64,000 bases of DNA from Actinoplanes campanulatus (GTDB taxonomy: Bacteria; Actinomycetota; Actinomycetes; Mycobacteriales; Micromonosporaceae), in assembly GCF_014647795.1 (NCBI RefSeq), contig NZ_BMPW01000013.1:186001-250000 (forward strand), read 5' to 3'. Position 1 is the stretch's first letter; each line of letters starts with the position of its first letter. Shown one piece after another: positions 16,753 through 25,260 of this stretch. A program made the position numbers and the translations under genes. The notes below the pieces were generated by a model. It was given only the letters and a program-made list of their open reading frames with translations. It was not told where the DNA came from and ran no database searches.

Positions 16753-18282
16753 ATGGCAGTCACCCCCCGAGGATCCGCGTCCGATGAACCGCACGGCTAT
16801 CCAGCAACATCCACACCTGACCCGGTCGGATTCGGGTCTACTGCAACAAGCTCAATATCAAGCTGTTCTTCAATCCCGCCAACATTGATCATCTCAACGC
16901 CGAGTCCATCAACATTGACGGACGCAACGTTGATCCAGCCAATCATTGTGGACTCGCCATCAACCCGCTCGGCCTTGAGCGGTGCAGCGGCGAGCGATCC
17001 AGCCTCGAGCGGTGCGACACCGCTCAACTCATCATCGAGCGGTACGGCGGCGGGCGGCGCGGTGGTGAGTGGCTCGGTGTCGGGCGGTGTGACTGCGAGC
17101 AGTTCAGTGCTGAGTGGTGCGATGTCGGGCGGCGCGGTGTCGAGCGGTGCGGTGTCGGACGGCTCGGTGGCGAGCACAGTAGTGCTCAGTGGTGTGCAGG
17201 TGGACAGGTCCGCGTTGAGCGGATCAGCGGCACGCCGGACCGGGGCGGGTGACTCGGGTGTGCGGCCGCGTGTGGCGAGTGGTGTTCGTGCGAGGCGGCC
17301 AACGCTCGCCGAGTTGGCTGAGACACAGGTGATGTCGAGCGAGGCGATCACCGCACGTATCGCCGCGAGCCGAATGGGCGGCGAGGGTTCGGTCAGAACC
17401 TCCCCGCGAGCAGACTCCGGGGTCACGGCCACGCGCCGGGCGCGGCCCGGCGCTCCGGGCACGGAAGGTCTGGCAGCGGTGCGGGAACGATCCGCCTTGG
17501 CGGCATCGCGGCTGCTGAGTGCGACCGGCAACCTTGCGGCCCTCGGGTGGGCCGCACGGAAACGACCGGCCCTGAGCGTCACCTTCGCCGCCGCCGGACT
17601 CGGGGCGGTCGTCGCGTCCGTGTTCGGGCTGGCGCCGGAGCGTGCGGAGTTCCGTCCGCCGCCGGCCTCCGGCATGCGGGCTCCCACCACCGCCAAGGCC
17701 TCCGTCGGCGCCGCCCACGTCGGGATCGCCCCCTATGCGCCGACCTCGGCCGCGGCCGGCGATCAAGTCACGCCCGGAACCCGGTCGGGCCGGGCCAGGA
17801 ACGGCCGGTCATCGGCTCGCCCTTCGTCGGGCGGCGGCACCTCGGCGGACTCCCTGGTGAGTGCCGACCCGGCGACGCCGACCCCACGCGGCGCCAAGGC
17901 GCGGGACTTCACCGGCCCGGCCGGCTCCGGAACCCCGGAAACCGCGTCGATCAGGCTGGGCCAGCCGAGCGACGGCGGCACTCTCAGCGCCGGTACGTCG
18001 ATCACCGGCAGCGCCGACCTTCCTGCCGATCACCAGATCTGGCTGTTGTGGCGACAGGGAGCCGGCTCCTACCACGTCGGAGGCGCCTGCCGCGGTGGTC
18101 GGACCTTCACCTGCGATCCTCCAGGATTCGAAAATGGCGGCGACGACACATTCCAGCTCACGGTTGTCGTCGTCGATCCGGACACCGGGCGGACGCTTCG
18201 CGCCGGAGAGACCCGCGATGCCCTCCCGAGTCACCTCGCCCGTCACGACGTCACGATCACGGTCCGCCGCACCGCGGGGTAG
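16753..18282 (+). CDS. Ser/Gly/Ala-repeat single-pass membrane protein, unknown function
   Basis: 509 residues from ATG 16753, with AGAAGG 6 nt upstream. Residues ~1-55 are Ser/Thr/Pro-rich and use A-ending codons rare in the neighbours. Residues ~70-160 are loose SGA-V-S repeats (SGAVSSGAVSDGS). A basic segment leads to one hydrophobic helix near residues 273-295 (ALSVTFAAAGLGAVVASVFGL). The C-terminal ~110 residues form a compact domain (SIRLGQPSDGGTLSAGTSI, WLLWRQGAGSYHVGGAC, TFTCDPPGF) with two cysteines placed for a disulfide, so it is probably extracellular. No family recognised. The N-terminal frame choice is less certain than the rest because all frames are open there. Confidence 0.65.
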   Translation: MAVTPRGSASDEPHGYPATSTPDPVGFGSTATSSISSCSSIPPTLIISTPSPSTLTDATLIQPIIVDSPSTRSALSGAAASDPASSGATPLNSSSSGTAAGGAVVSGSVSGGVTASSSVLSGAMSGGAVSSGAVSDGSVASTVVLSGVQVDRSALSGSAARRTGAGDSGVRPRVASGVRARRPTLAELAETQVMSSEAITARIAASRMGGEGSVRTSPRADSGVTATRRARPGAPGTEGLAAVRERSALAASRLLSATGNLAALGWAARKRPALSVTFAAAGLGAVVASVFGLAPERAEFRPPPASGMRAPTTAKASVGAAHVGIAPYAPTSAAAGDQVTPGTRSGRARNGRSSARPSSGGGTSADSLVSADPATPTPRGAKARDFTGPAGSGTPETASIRLGQPSDGGTLSAGTSITGSADLPADHQIWLLWRQGAGSYHVGGACRGGRTFTCDPPGFENGGDDTFQLTVVVVDPDTGRTLRAGETRDALPSHLARHDVTITVRRTAG

Positions 18283-18416
18283 TGGTGCCCATATCGACTG
18301 GCGACGCGTCTCACCCGTCACGACACCGAAGTGCCGTACTACGCGACCGGTGGAGCGAGGCCTGGCGGCAACGATGCGCTGGAAGTGTTGCCGGAAGACG
18401 GCGGCGGATGGTGGCG

Positions 18417-18451
18417 GGTCCGGGCGGCACCCCCTTGACGCCGCCCGGACC
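18417..18451. terminator. Hairpin terminator between convergent genes
   Basis: GGTCCGGGCGGC (18417-18428) pairs perfectly with GCCGCCCGGACC (18440-18451) across an 11-nt loop. It lies between the membrane protein stop (18282) and the hydrolase stop (18476), so it can end both transcripts. There is no clear U-tract. Confidence 0.6.
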
Positions 18452-18475
18452 GCGTTCACCTTCCGGGGAAGGGCC

Positions 18476-19315
18476 TCAGACGGCCACCTTCGCCAGCATC
18501 GGGCGGACCAGGCCGGCGAACTCCTCCGGCCGTTCGATCTGGGGCATGTGGCCGGTTTTCGCGAACATGTGCGACTGCGCGTGCGGGAACGCCGTCCGCG
18601 CGGCGGCGAGGTGGGCGCTCGGCAGGATCAGGTCGCGGTCGCCCCAGATGATCATCGTGGGCCTGGTCTGACCGGCGACGCGGGACAGCAGGTCGGCACG
18701 CCAGGCCGCGGCGACACCGCGGAGGCCGCCGAGTTGCTTGGCGATCTCCAGGTAGACGGCGGCGAAGTCCGGCTGCCGGGCGATCCGGATGGCCATCTCG
18801 ATGCGCTCGGGGGTGACCAGCGTGCGGTCCGCGAAGATCATCCGTTCCATCCGGGGCGCGGTGAGCCGGTCGATGCGGCGCAGCATCTGCCGGCCCAGCC
18901 CGGGTACGGCGAGCATGCGCAGCGCGACGGTCACCTCCTTGCCGAACCCGGCGCTGTTCACCAGGGTCAGCGTGGACACCCGCTCGGGCGCGCCGGCCAG
19001 CATGGTCATCGACACGGCGCCGCCGAGCGAGTTGCCCATCAGGTGTACGGGGCGGGTCTCGCCGAGTTCGTCCAGGGTGGCCCACACGCCGTCGGCGAGC
19101 ACGCCGAGCGTTGTCGGCAACGGCATTCGTTGCGACAGGCCGAAGCCGGGCATGTCCACGCTGATCACCCGGTACTCGCCGTCGAGCAGCGGATGCTGCA
19201 ACGCCCAGTCCTCCAGACTGCGGCCGATGCCGTGCAGCAGGACCACCGGCGGAGCGGCCGGGTCCCCGCTCTCGTGAAAACGAATCCGGCTTCCACGTAC
19301 GTCCAGACATCTCAT
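18476..19315 (-). CDS. Alpha/beta hydrolase, last gene of the monooxygenase operon
   Basis: 279 residues. VVLLHGIGRSLEDW (oxyanion region), nucleophile elbow GNSLGG (Ser), IIWGDRDLI (acid region) and KTGHMPQIERPEEF (catalytic His) give the full triad. Its ATG overlaps the TGA of the upstream SDR (ATGA). In an operon with a Baeyer-Villiger-type monooxygenase and an SDR, a hydrolase that opens the ester or lactone made by the oxygenase is a natural third step. That pathway reading is inference; the substrate is unknown. Confidence 0.88.
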   Translation of the reverse strand: MRCLDVRGSRIRFHESGDPAAPPVVLLHGIGRSLEDWALQHPLLDGEYRVISVDMPGFGLSQRMPLPTTLGVLADGVWATLDELGETRPVHLMGNSLGGAVSMTMLAGAPERVSTLTLVNSAGFGKEVTVALRMLAVPGLGRQMLRRIDRLTAPRMERMIFADRTLVTPERIEMAIRIARQPDFAAVYLEIAKQLGGLRGVAAAWRADLLSRVAGQTRPTMIIWGDRDLILPSAHLAAARTAFPHAQSHMFAKTGHMPQIERPEEFAGLVRPMLAKVAV

Positions 19316-20190
19316 CGCCGGACCACCGATCTCGCCGGACGTGCGCCGCGGGACACCGACGCCGTGGTCAGCGCGCGCACGATCCGCGCGTGCCCGACCG
19401 GCAGCAGCCGGGCCAGCAGGTCCGGCGCCTTGGCGCTGGAGGCGATCAGCAGCCGGGCCTTTCGCTTCGCGACGGCCCGTAGGATCTGCTCCGCGGCCTT
19501 GTCGGCGGGATAGCTGAGCAGCGCGGCGAAGACTTTGCGGTTGGGTTCGATCTCTTCTTCCGGTACGTGTGAGCCGACCAACGCCGACTCCGCGATCCTG
19601 GTCCGGATGCCCCCGGGGTGCACCGTCGTGACGCCCACCCCGCGGTCGGCGAGCTCGCTGCGCAGCGACTCACTCAGTCCGCGCAGCGCGAACTTGCTGG
19701 CACTGTAGGCGGTCTGCCCGGGCGGCGCGATCAATCCGAACAGGCTGGACACGTTGACGAGATGTCCACCCGGTGTGGCGGTCAACGCGGGAAGCAATGC
19801 GTGGATGAGCAGCATCGGCGCCCGGAAGTTGACGTTCATGACCTTCTCGAACTGCTCGACCGACACCTGGTCGAAGCGCCCGCCGAGCGCGATCCCGGCA
19901 TTGTTGACCAGCAGACCGATCGCCGGATGCTCGGTGAGCACCCGCGCCGCCACCGATTCGACGGCTGCCCGGTCGGAGAGGTCAGCGACGATCGTTTCCA
20001 CCTGGATAGCGGGATGGGCGCTCCGGATCCGCTCGGCCACCGGGTTGAGCCGGTCCTCGTCGACGTCGATCAGGACCAGGTCACTGCCGCGGAAGGCCAG
20101 GCCGTAGGCGAGTTGTTCACCGATGCCGCTGGCCGCGCCGGTGAGCACGGCGGTGCGCCCGGCGAACCGGTACTCGGGGAGTCGGGTCAT
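19312..20190 (-). CDS. Short-chain dehydrogenase/reductase
   Basis: 292 residues from ATG 20190, which overlaps the monooxygenase stop by 4 nt; the frame continues upstream inside that gene and is rejected there. Classical SDR: LTGAASGIGEQLAYGLA (NAD(P) site), NNAGIALGG, NVSSLFG (Ser) and YSASKFALRGLSESL (Tyr-x-x-x-Lys). The extended C-terminus past residue 240 is typical of membrane-associated lipid or steroid-type SDRs. Likely oxidises an alcohol to the ketone used by the neighbouring monooxygenase, by analogy with other FMO-SDR-hydrolase operons. Confidence 0.88.
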   Translation of the reverse strand: MTRLPEYRFAGRTAVLTGAASGIGEQLAYGLAFRGSDLVLIDVDEDRLNPVAERIRSAHPAIQVETIVADLSDRAAVESVAARVLTEHPAIGLLVNNAGIALGGRFDQVSVEQFEKVMNVNFRAPMLLIHALLPALTATPGGHLVNVSSLFGLIAPPGQTAYSASKFALRGLSESLRSELADRGVGVTTVHPGGIRTRIAESALVGSHVPEEEIEPNRKVFAALLSYPADKAAEQILRAVAKRKARLLIASSAKAPDLLARLLPVGHARIVRALTTASVSRGARPARSVVRR

Positions 20191-21659
20191 GAGACCACCT
20201 TTTCGGAGCGACGGACGGGTGCGGGACGACGGGTGAAGCTCATGTCGCGGGTGACGTCGGCACGCGGGGTGGTGAGGACGTCGCGCAGATAGTTCTGCCG
20301 GACCAGCCACGGATCGCGGTTTCCCTGGCGCGGAAACTTGTCGAGAGCGCGCTGCACGTATCCGGACGAGAGGTCGAGCAGCGGGCGGCCGGTCCCGGGC
20401 GGGGCGGTCGGGGTGGCGCTCGCGTAGCCGTGCCGTTCCATGTGGTCGAGCAGTTTCAGCAGGTAGCGGTGGGACAGGTCGGCGCGCAGGGTCCACGACG
20501 CGTTGACGTAGCCGATGCAGTAGGCGAAGTTCGGCACCCCGCCGAGCATCAGCCCGCGGTAGGCGGCCGTCCCGCCGACCTCCACCGGGTCACCGTCGAC
20601 GGACAGCGCGATCCCACCGACCGGCAGCAGGGACAGCCCGGTGGCGGAGACGACGACGTCGGCATCGACAACCGTTCCCGACTTGAGGCGGATGCCCCCG
20701 GGAAGGAAGGTTTCGATGTGGTCGGTCACCACCGAGGCGCGGCCACTCGTGATCGACTGGTAGAGGTCCCCGGACGGGATCACGCACAGGCGCTGGTCCC
20801 ACGGGTCGTAGTGCGGTTTGAAGTGCTCGTCCACGTACCCCGGATTGTTGAGGAAGTGGATGGCGACGCTGCGCAACGCGCGTCGCACGAGCTTGGGCCG
20901 CCGCTTCGCGAGTTGGTAGAAACCCTGCGTGAGCAGGATGTTCTTGGCGCGTGCCACGCGGTTGGCCGCCTTCGGCGGCAGCAGGCGACGGGCCAGGTCG
21001 GCGATCACGTCACGGTTCGGCAGAGGAGTGACGTACGTGGGAGAGCGCTGCACCATCGTGACGTGCGCCGCGTCGGCGGCCATGGCCGGAACCAGCGTGA
21101 CGGCGGTCGCGCCGCTGCCGATGACCACGACACGCTTGCCCCGGTAGTCGAGATCCGGTGGCCAGAACTGCGGGTGCACGAGCTGCCCGGCGTAGTCGCC
21201 GAGGCCCGGGAAGTCCGGCTGGTAGCCCTCGTCGTAGCTGTAGTAGCCGGCGCATCCGTAGAGAAAACCGCAAGTCAGGACGGTGCCGTCGGCGGTGTGC
21301 ACGGTCCAGCGGGCGTCCCCGGTGGACCAGTCGGCACGCACCACCCGGGCGCCGAAGCGGATGTGCCGGGTGATGCCGGCCTCGTCGGCGGTGTCCTCGA
21401 TGTACTTGCGGATCTTGTCGCCGGAGGCGAGTGACTCGGGTTCGCGCCACGGCCGGAACGGGTAACTGAGCGTGTACATGTCCGAGTCGGAGCGGACGCT
21501 CGGGTAGCGGAACAGGTCCCAGGTGCCGCCGATCGCGCCGCGCGCCTCGAGGATGGCGTAGGTGTCGCGCGGACGCTGCCGTTGCAGTCGCCAGGCGGCG
21601 CCGATCCCGGACAGGCCCGCGCCGATGATCAGGACGTCGAAGTGCTGGTCAGTGGGCAT
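20187..21659 (-). CDS. Flavin monooxygenase, Baeyer-Villiger/EthA-like
   Basis: 490 residues from ATG 21659. FAD-binding VLIIGAGLSGIGAAWRL at the N-terminus, the fingerprint YAGQLVHPQFWP (F/Y-x-G-x-x-x-H-x-x-x-W) and a second dinucleotide fold VVVIGSGATA for NADPH. The TWDLFRYPSVRSDSDMYTLSYPF segment is typical of EthA/MymA-type enzymes, which insert oxygen into ketones or oxidise thioamides. It overlaps the DUF4873-like gene upstream by 11 nt and the SDR downstream by 4 nt. The layout recalls the mycobacterial mymA operon, though the gene order differs. Confidence 0.87.
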   Translation of the reverse strand: MPTDQHFDVLIIGAGLSGIGAAWRLQRQRPRDTYAILEARGAIGGTWDLFRYPSVRSDSDMYTLSYPFRPWREPESLASGDKIRKYIEDTADEAGITRHIRFGARVVRADWSTGDARWTVHTADGTVLTCGFLYGCAGYYSYDEGYQPDFPGLGDYAGQLVHPQFWPPDLDYRGKRVVVIGSGATAVTLVPAMAADAAHVTMVQRSPTYVTPLPNRDVIADLARRLLPPKAANRVARAKNILLTQGFYQLAKRRPKLVRRALRSVAIHFLNNPGYVDEHFKPHYDPWDQRLCVIPSGDLYQSITSGRASVVTDHIETFLPGGIRLKSGTVVDADVVVSATGLSLLPVGGIALSVDGDPVEVGGTAAYRGLMLGGVPNFAYCIGYVNASWTLRADLSHRYLLKLLDHMERHGYASATPTAPPGTGRPLLDLSSGYVQRALDKFPRQGNRDPWLVRQNYLRDVLTTPRADVTRDMSFTRRPAPVRRSEKVVS

Positions 21660-21972
21660 CCTGTGCCTTTCTCGGGAGCGGTGCGAACCATGGTGGAGCG
21701 CCGGTTCCGGAGATCCGGACGCCACCCCAGGGGTCCGGGTCGCTCAGCTTCACCGTGGTCTCGGGCGAACCGGGAACGATGATCGTCGCCTGGCGAAGGC
21801 CACCGCTGACCCGCTCGCGTAACAGATCGTCCGGTCCGGTGCGCCCGGCCCAGCGGAACCGGCCCTCCACCGGCTCGAAGTGGGCCGACATGCGCACCTC
21901 GACCGCGACCGTGCCGTGGTCGTCGATGCGCAGCGTGGCCGGTCCGCGGTATTCCTCCTCGCCGGTGCTCAT
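21649..21972 (-). CDS. DUF4873-like small protein
   Basis: 107 residues from ATG 21972, overlapping the TetR stop by 4 nt and the monooxygenase start by 11 nt. The pattern YRGPATLRIDDHGTVAVEVRMSAHFEPVEGRFRWAGR with a later WGGVRISGTGAPPW matches what I recall of DUF4873, a small beta-rich domain found next to, or fused to, flavin monooxygenases in actinobacteria. The coupling supports a role as an accessory or substrate-channelling subunit. Activity unknown. Confidence 0.7.
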   Translation of the reverse strand: MSTGEEEYRGPATLRIDDHGTVAVEVRMSAHFEPVEGRFRWAGRTGPDDLLRERVSGGLRQATIIVPGSPETTVKLSDPDPWGGVRISGTGAPPWFAPLPRKAQDAH

Positions 21973-22688
21973 TGGTCTCTGGCCCACCCAACGCGAGCGG
22001 CGAGTCCGCCGGGGATGTCGGCGGCGCGGCGTATGCCGGCGATGCCTCCCCAGAGGAACGTCGTCAGGTAATCGCTGAGCGCCTCCCGGCTGATCGGCTG
22101 CTGCTGGCGCAGCCACCAGTCGCCGACCGCCTGCACGTAGCCGACCACCCCGTAGGCCCAGGGCAGCGCGGCGCCGGAGTCGAGGCCGCGGGCGCGCAGC
22201 CGGTCGCCGAAGATCCGGGCCAGGCCGCTGGCCACGGTGTCCATCACGTCGGCGACCACGTCACGATGCCGGGCGATGTCCGGCTGATGCACGACGAACC
22301 GGTACAGGTTGAGATCGGCCTCGATGTGCGCCAGGTAGACGTCGATCGCGGCGCCCACGATCGCCCGTTCCTCGCGGACCGCCGCGACCGCAGGGACGAT
22401 CGCCTCCAGGACCATGGCCCCGGCCTGCTGTCCGACGGCCAGCCACAGCTCCGACTTGTCGGCGAAGTAGCGGTAGAGGACCGGCTTGCTGACGCCGGCG
22501 TGGGCGGCGATGGCCTCCATGCCGACATCGGGCCCGTGCATCCGGATCGCCTCGATGGCGGCGGTGGTCAGCTCCGCCCGGCGCTGTTCACGATGGCCGT
22601 CCCAGCGGCCGCGACGGCCATCGCCTCGATGGGCGCCTGATGAGCCGCCGGCCGAGCCGGGATTGACTGGCGGAGTGACCGAGTTCAT
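21969..22688 (-). CDS. TetR-family regulator, first gene of the monooxygenase operon
   Basis: 239 residues from ATG 22688. After a Gly/Arg-rich leader the HTH is clear: TTAAIEAIRMHGPDVGMEAIAAHAGVSKPVLYRYFADKSEL. The C-terminal domain is of the ligand-binding TetR type. Its stop overlaps the next gene (ATGA at 21969-21972), so the repressor is made together with the enzymes. The divergent gap to the AurF-like gene holds three GTAAC half-sites, the likely binding site. Such regulators usually answer to an acyl-CoA or lipid ligand; the ligand here is unknown. Confidence 0.9.
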   Translation of the reverse strand: MNSVTPPVNPGSAGGSSGAHRGDGRRGRWDGHREQRRAELTTAAIEAIRMHGPDVGMEAIAAHAGVSKPVLYRYFADKSELWLAVGQQAGAMVLEAIVPAVAAVREERAIVGAAIDVYLAHIEADLNLYRFVVHQPDIARHRDVVADVMDTVASGLARIFGDRLRARGLDSGAALPWAYGVVGYVQAVGDWWLRQQQPISREALSDYLTTFLWGGIAGIRRAADIPGGLAARVGWARDQ

Positions 22689-22698
22689 AGTACTAGAA

Positions 22699-22719
22699 GT
22701 AACTGTTACCGCCGGTAAC
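22699..22719. promoter_or_regulatory. Overlapping GTAAC palindromes, candidate TetR operator
   Basis: Two perfect inverted repeats share a half-site: GTAAC-T-GTTAC (22699-22709) and GTTACCG-C-CGGTAAC (22705-22719). They begin 10 bp before the TetR start codon and also face the divergent diiron oxygenase gene. Three half-sites of alternating orientation suit cooperative binding of two TetR dimers. Confidence 0.65.
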
Positions 22720-22758
22720 GTCAAGTACGTTGACGCGATCTTATTGATCAATCCAGTC

Positions 22759-22782
22759 GACTTGAGTTGATCAAGTCAAGTC
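22759..22782. promoter_or_regulatory. 24-bp palindrome with TTGATCAA core
   Basis: The core TTGATCAA (22767-22774) is flanked by GACTTGA and TCAAGTC arms, with one mismatched pair (G/G) in 24 bp. Another TTGATCAA lies 23 bp upstream at 22744-22751. It ends 28 bp before the diiron oxygenase ATG. It is separate from the GTAAC sites, so a second regulator is likely. Confidence 0.55.
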
Positions 22783-22810
22783 AAGGCAACGTCAGAGTTC
22801 GGAGGACGGC

Positions 22811-23722
22811 ATGACCACAGTGACTCCCCCCGATCGTGACCGCACCGCCACCCGGCTGCTCCGCTCCTCGGCCGAGCATTCGTACGACCCCGAGGTGGAG
22901 ATCGACTGGGAGGCGCCGTTCGTCCCCGGCAAGTACTTCGTGCCCCCGCACCGCTCCAGCCTCTACGGCACCCCGCTGTGGGAGCGCATGACCGAGGAAC
23001 AGCGCATCACGCTGACCAGACACGAGGTCGCCAGCATCGCGGGGCTCGGCGTCTGGTTCGAGACGATCCTCATGCAGTTGCTCATCCGGGAGTACTTCAA
23101 GCAGGACCCGACCGCACCCCACGCCCAGTACGCCCTCACCGAGATCGGCGACGAGTGCCGCCACTCGGTGATGTTCGGTCGCATGATCGCCCGCCTGGGG
23201 ACCCCGCTCTACCAGCCCACCGGCGTCAACCAGTGGCTCGGCAAGTGGATCGCCCACACCGGAGTCGGCCCCCGCATGTACGCCGCCATCCTCATCGCCG
23301 AGGAGATCCTGGACACCCTGCAGCGCGAGGCGATGAACGACGAGAACGTGCAGCCGCTGGTCCGGATGGTCTCCCGCATCCACGTCGTGGAGGAGGCCCG
23401 GCACGTCCGGTACGCCCGCGAGGAACTCGCCCGCCAGATCCGGTCCGCCGGCCGCGGCCGCCTCGCCTTCGACAAACTGGTCATCGGCCGGGCGGCCTAC
23501 CTGACCGGGACACGGCTCGTCGACCCGCGCGTCTACCGGGCGGTCGGCCTCGACCCGGAGGAGGGCCGGCGGGCCGCGCGCGCCAACCCGCACTTCCGCG
23601 AGACCATGCGGTGGGCGGGGGCGCGGGTGGTCGCCTTCCTCACCGATCTCGACCTGATCGGCGGTCCGGGCACGGCACTCTGGCACGCTTCGGGGCTTCT
23701 TCCGCGTACGGCCCGCTCGTAG
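22811..23722 (+). CDS. AurF-like diiron oxygenase
   Basis: 303 residues from ATG 22811, with GGAGG about 6 nt upstream. A four-helix ferritin-like core is visible, with ligand motifs TEIGDECRHSVMF (Glu, His) and HVVEEARHVRYAREEL (Glu, Glu, His), plus Glu residues in LTRHEVASIAGLGVWFETILM and IAEEILD. This fits p-aminobenzoate N-oxygenase (AurF)-type enzymes, which use a di-iron centre to oxidise amines or C-H bonds. It diverges from the TetR-monooxygenase operon and probably shares its signal. An amine N-oxygenase versus a lipid hydroxylase or desaturase cannot be decided here. Confidence 0.8.
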   Translation: MTTVTPPDRDRTATRLLRSSAEHSYDPEVEIDWEAPFVPGKYFVPPHRSSLYGTPLWERMTEEQRITLTRHEVASIAGLGVWFETILMQLLIREYFKQDPTAPHAQYALTEIGDECRHSVMFGRMIARLGTPLYQPTGVNQWLGKWIAHTGVGPRMYAAILIAEEILDTLQREAMNDENVQPLVRMVSRIHVVEEARHVRYAREELARQIRSAGRGRLAFDKLVIGRAAYLTGTRLVDPRVYRAVGLDPEEGRRAARANPHFRETMRWAGARVVAFLTDLDLIGGPGTALWHASGLLPRTARS

Positions 23723-23746
23723 ACCCAGTCCGGTGTGGCCGCGGCG

Positions 23747-23935
23747 TGACCCGGATGGCGTCCGGTGGCAGGGCCACGCCGCGTGCGTGAGTGATCCATC
23801 AGGCCGGCACGCGACGTGATCCGGATGGCGCCCGGCCACGCCTTGCGCTTGGGTGAACCATCAGGCCGGCACGCGGCGTGATCCGGATGGCGCCCGGCCA
23901 CGCCTTGCGCTTGGGTGACCTATCAGGCAGGCGCC
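23747..23935. repeat. Three tandem copies of a ~62-bp unit
   Basis: Units begin GTGA(T/C)CCGGATGGCG at 23747, 23816 and 23878 (spacing 69 and 62 bp). The second and third are nearly identical over 55 bp, including CCACGCCTTGCGCTTGGGTGA and ATCAGGC. They lie in the gap before the 2-hydroxyacid dehydrogenase. No gene lies within. Confidence 0.75.
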
Positions 23936-23988
23936 AGGTCGATTCGTCGGATCCTCTGTGGAGCGGGACGGGGTCCTACTGTGAGGGC

Positions 23989-24993
23989 ATGCGTGTCGCC
24001 GTGTTCAGCGCCAAGCCCTACGATCGACGATTCCTGACCGAGGCCGATCAGGAAGCCGGCCACGAGCTGGTCTTCCTGGAACCACGGCTGTCACCGGACA
24101 CGGCGTCCCTCGCCGGCGGGTGCGACGCGGTGTGCGCGTTCGTCAACGACGACCTGAGCGCGCCGGTGCTGGAGCGGCTCGCCGCGATCGGGGTCCGGCT
24201 GGTCGCGCTGCGTTCGGCCGGCTACAACCACGTCGACCTGACCGCGGCCCGCAAGCTGGGCCTCGCGGTCACCCGGGTGCCGGGCTATTCGCCGTACGCG
24301 GTGGCCGAACACTGTGCCGGCCTGGTGCTCGCCCTCAACCGCCGGATCCACCGCGCCTACAACCGGGTACGCGAGCACAACTTCGCACTCAACGGCCTGC
24401 TCGGCTTCGACCTGCACGGCCGTACCGTCGGGGTGATCGGCACCGGGAAGATAGGCGTCCGCTTCATCCGGATCATGGCCGGGTTCGGGTGCCGGGTGCT
24501 GGCCTACGACCCGTACCCGGGCGACGAGGCGATCGCGGCCGGCGCCCGGTACGTGCCGCTCGAGACGCTGCTCGCCGAGTCGGACATCGTCACGCTGCAC
24601 TGTCCACTCACGCCCGAGACCTATCACCTGATCGACGAGCGGCGGATCGCCCAGATGCGCGACGGCGTCATGCTGATCAACACGAGCCGGGGCGCGTTGA
24701 TCGACACGGCGGCCGTGCTGCGGGCGCTGAAGACGGGCCGCATCGGACATCTCGGCCTCGACGTGTACGAGGAGGAGGCGGACCTCTTCTTCGAGGACCT
24801 CTCCGACGAGATGCCCGGCGACGACCTGTTCAGCCGCCTGGTCACCTTCCCGAACGTGCTCATCACCGGCCACCAGGCGTTCTTCACCGAGGACGCCCTA
24901 CGCAACATCGCGGCCAGCACGGTGGAGAGCCTGACCGCGTACGCCCGCGACGGCTCCACCGCCGGCATCGCACCCGACGCGCTGGTGTGTTGA
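23989..24993 (+). CDS. D-2-hydroxyacid dehydrogenase (D-lactate dehydrogenase type)
   Basis: 334 residues from ATG 23989; reading further upstream would run into the tandem repeats. Rossmann motif [31 protein letters not shown], substrate Arg in [10 protein letters not shown], Glu in [14 protein letters not shown] and catalytic His in [13 protein letters not shown] give the full D-LDH/LdhA set. The [16 protein letters not shown] and [13 protein letters not shown] blocks match fermentative D-lactate dehydrogenases (NADH, pyruvate to D-lactate). Its last ~57 bp are echoed downstream in degenerate tandem copies. Confidence 0.9.
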   Translation: MRVAVFSAKPYDRRFLTEADQEAGHELVFLEPRLSPDTASLAGGCDAVCAFVNDDLSAPVLERLAAIGVRLVALRSAGYNHVDLTAARKLGLAVTRVPGYSPYAVAEHCAGLVLALNRRIHRAYNRVREHNFALNGLLGFDLHGRTVGVIGTGKIGVRFIRIMAGFGCRVLAYDPYPGDEAIAAGARYVPLETLLAESDIVTLHCPLTPETYHLIDERRIAQMRDGVMLINTSRGALIDTAAVLRALKTGRIGHLGLDVYEEEADLFFEDLSDEMPGDDLFSRLVTFPNVLITGHQAFFTEDALRNIAASTVESLTAYARDGSTAGIAPDALVC

Positions 24994-25200
24994 CCTTGCC
25001 GGTCGCGTACGTCCGGGGCGGCTCACCGCCGGTGTGGCACCCGAGGCGCTGGTGTGTCGACCTTGCCGGTCGCGTACGTCCGGGGCGGCTCACCGCCGCC
25101 ACCGCCCGCAGCGCGCCGGTGTTTGATCTTTCGGTGCTGAATACGTCCGGGGTGGCTCCACCGCCGGCAGCCTGCGGCGCGTTGGTCTGCTGACGTTTCC
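24937..25200. repeat. Tandem duplication of the dehydrogenase 3' end
   Basis: The 68-bp unit starting GCGTACG at 24937 contains the last codons, the stop and CCTTGCCGGTC. It recurs at 25005 (same GCGCTGGTGTGT core) and begins again at 25072, with a more decayed copy from about 25138. The downstream copies no longer encode an open tail. Periods are 68 and 67 bp. The stretch 24994-25260 otherwise has no gene. Confidence 0.7.
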
Positions 25201-25260
25201 GGTGTAAGCGGGCCGGAAGGCCCGCGGGAAGGGGACCTCCGCCTTCCTCGGCGACCCTAG

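Noticed and set aside
16797-17696. A 299-codon antisense frame with PPDTAPL-type repeats inside the Ser-rich membrane protein
   Set aside because: The sense gene has a ribosome binding site, a membrane helix and a C-terminal domain with normal codon use. The antisense repeats simply mirror the sense repeats. Kept as a caution about the first 420 bp.
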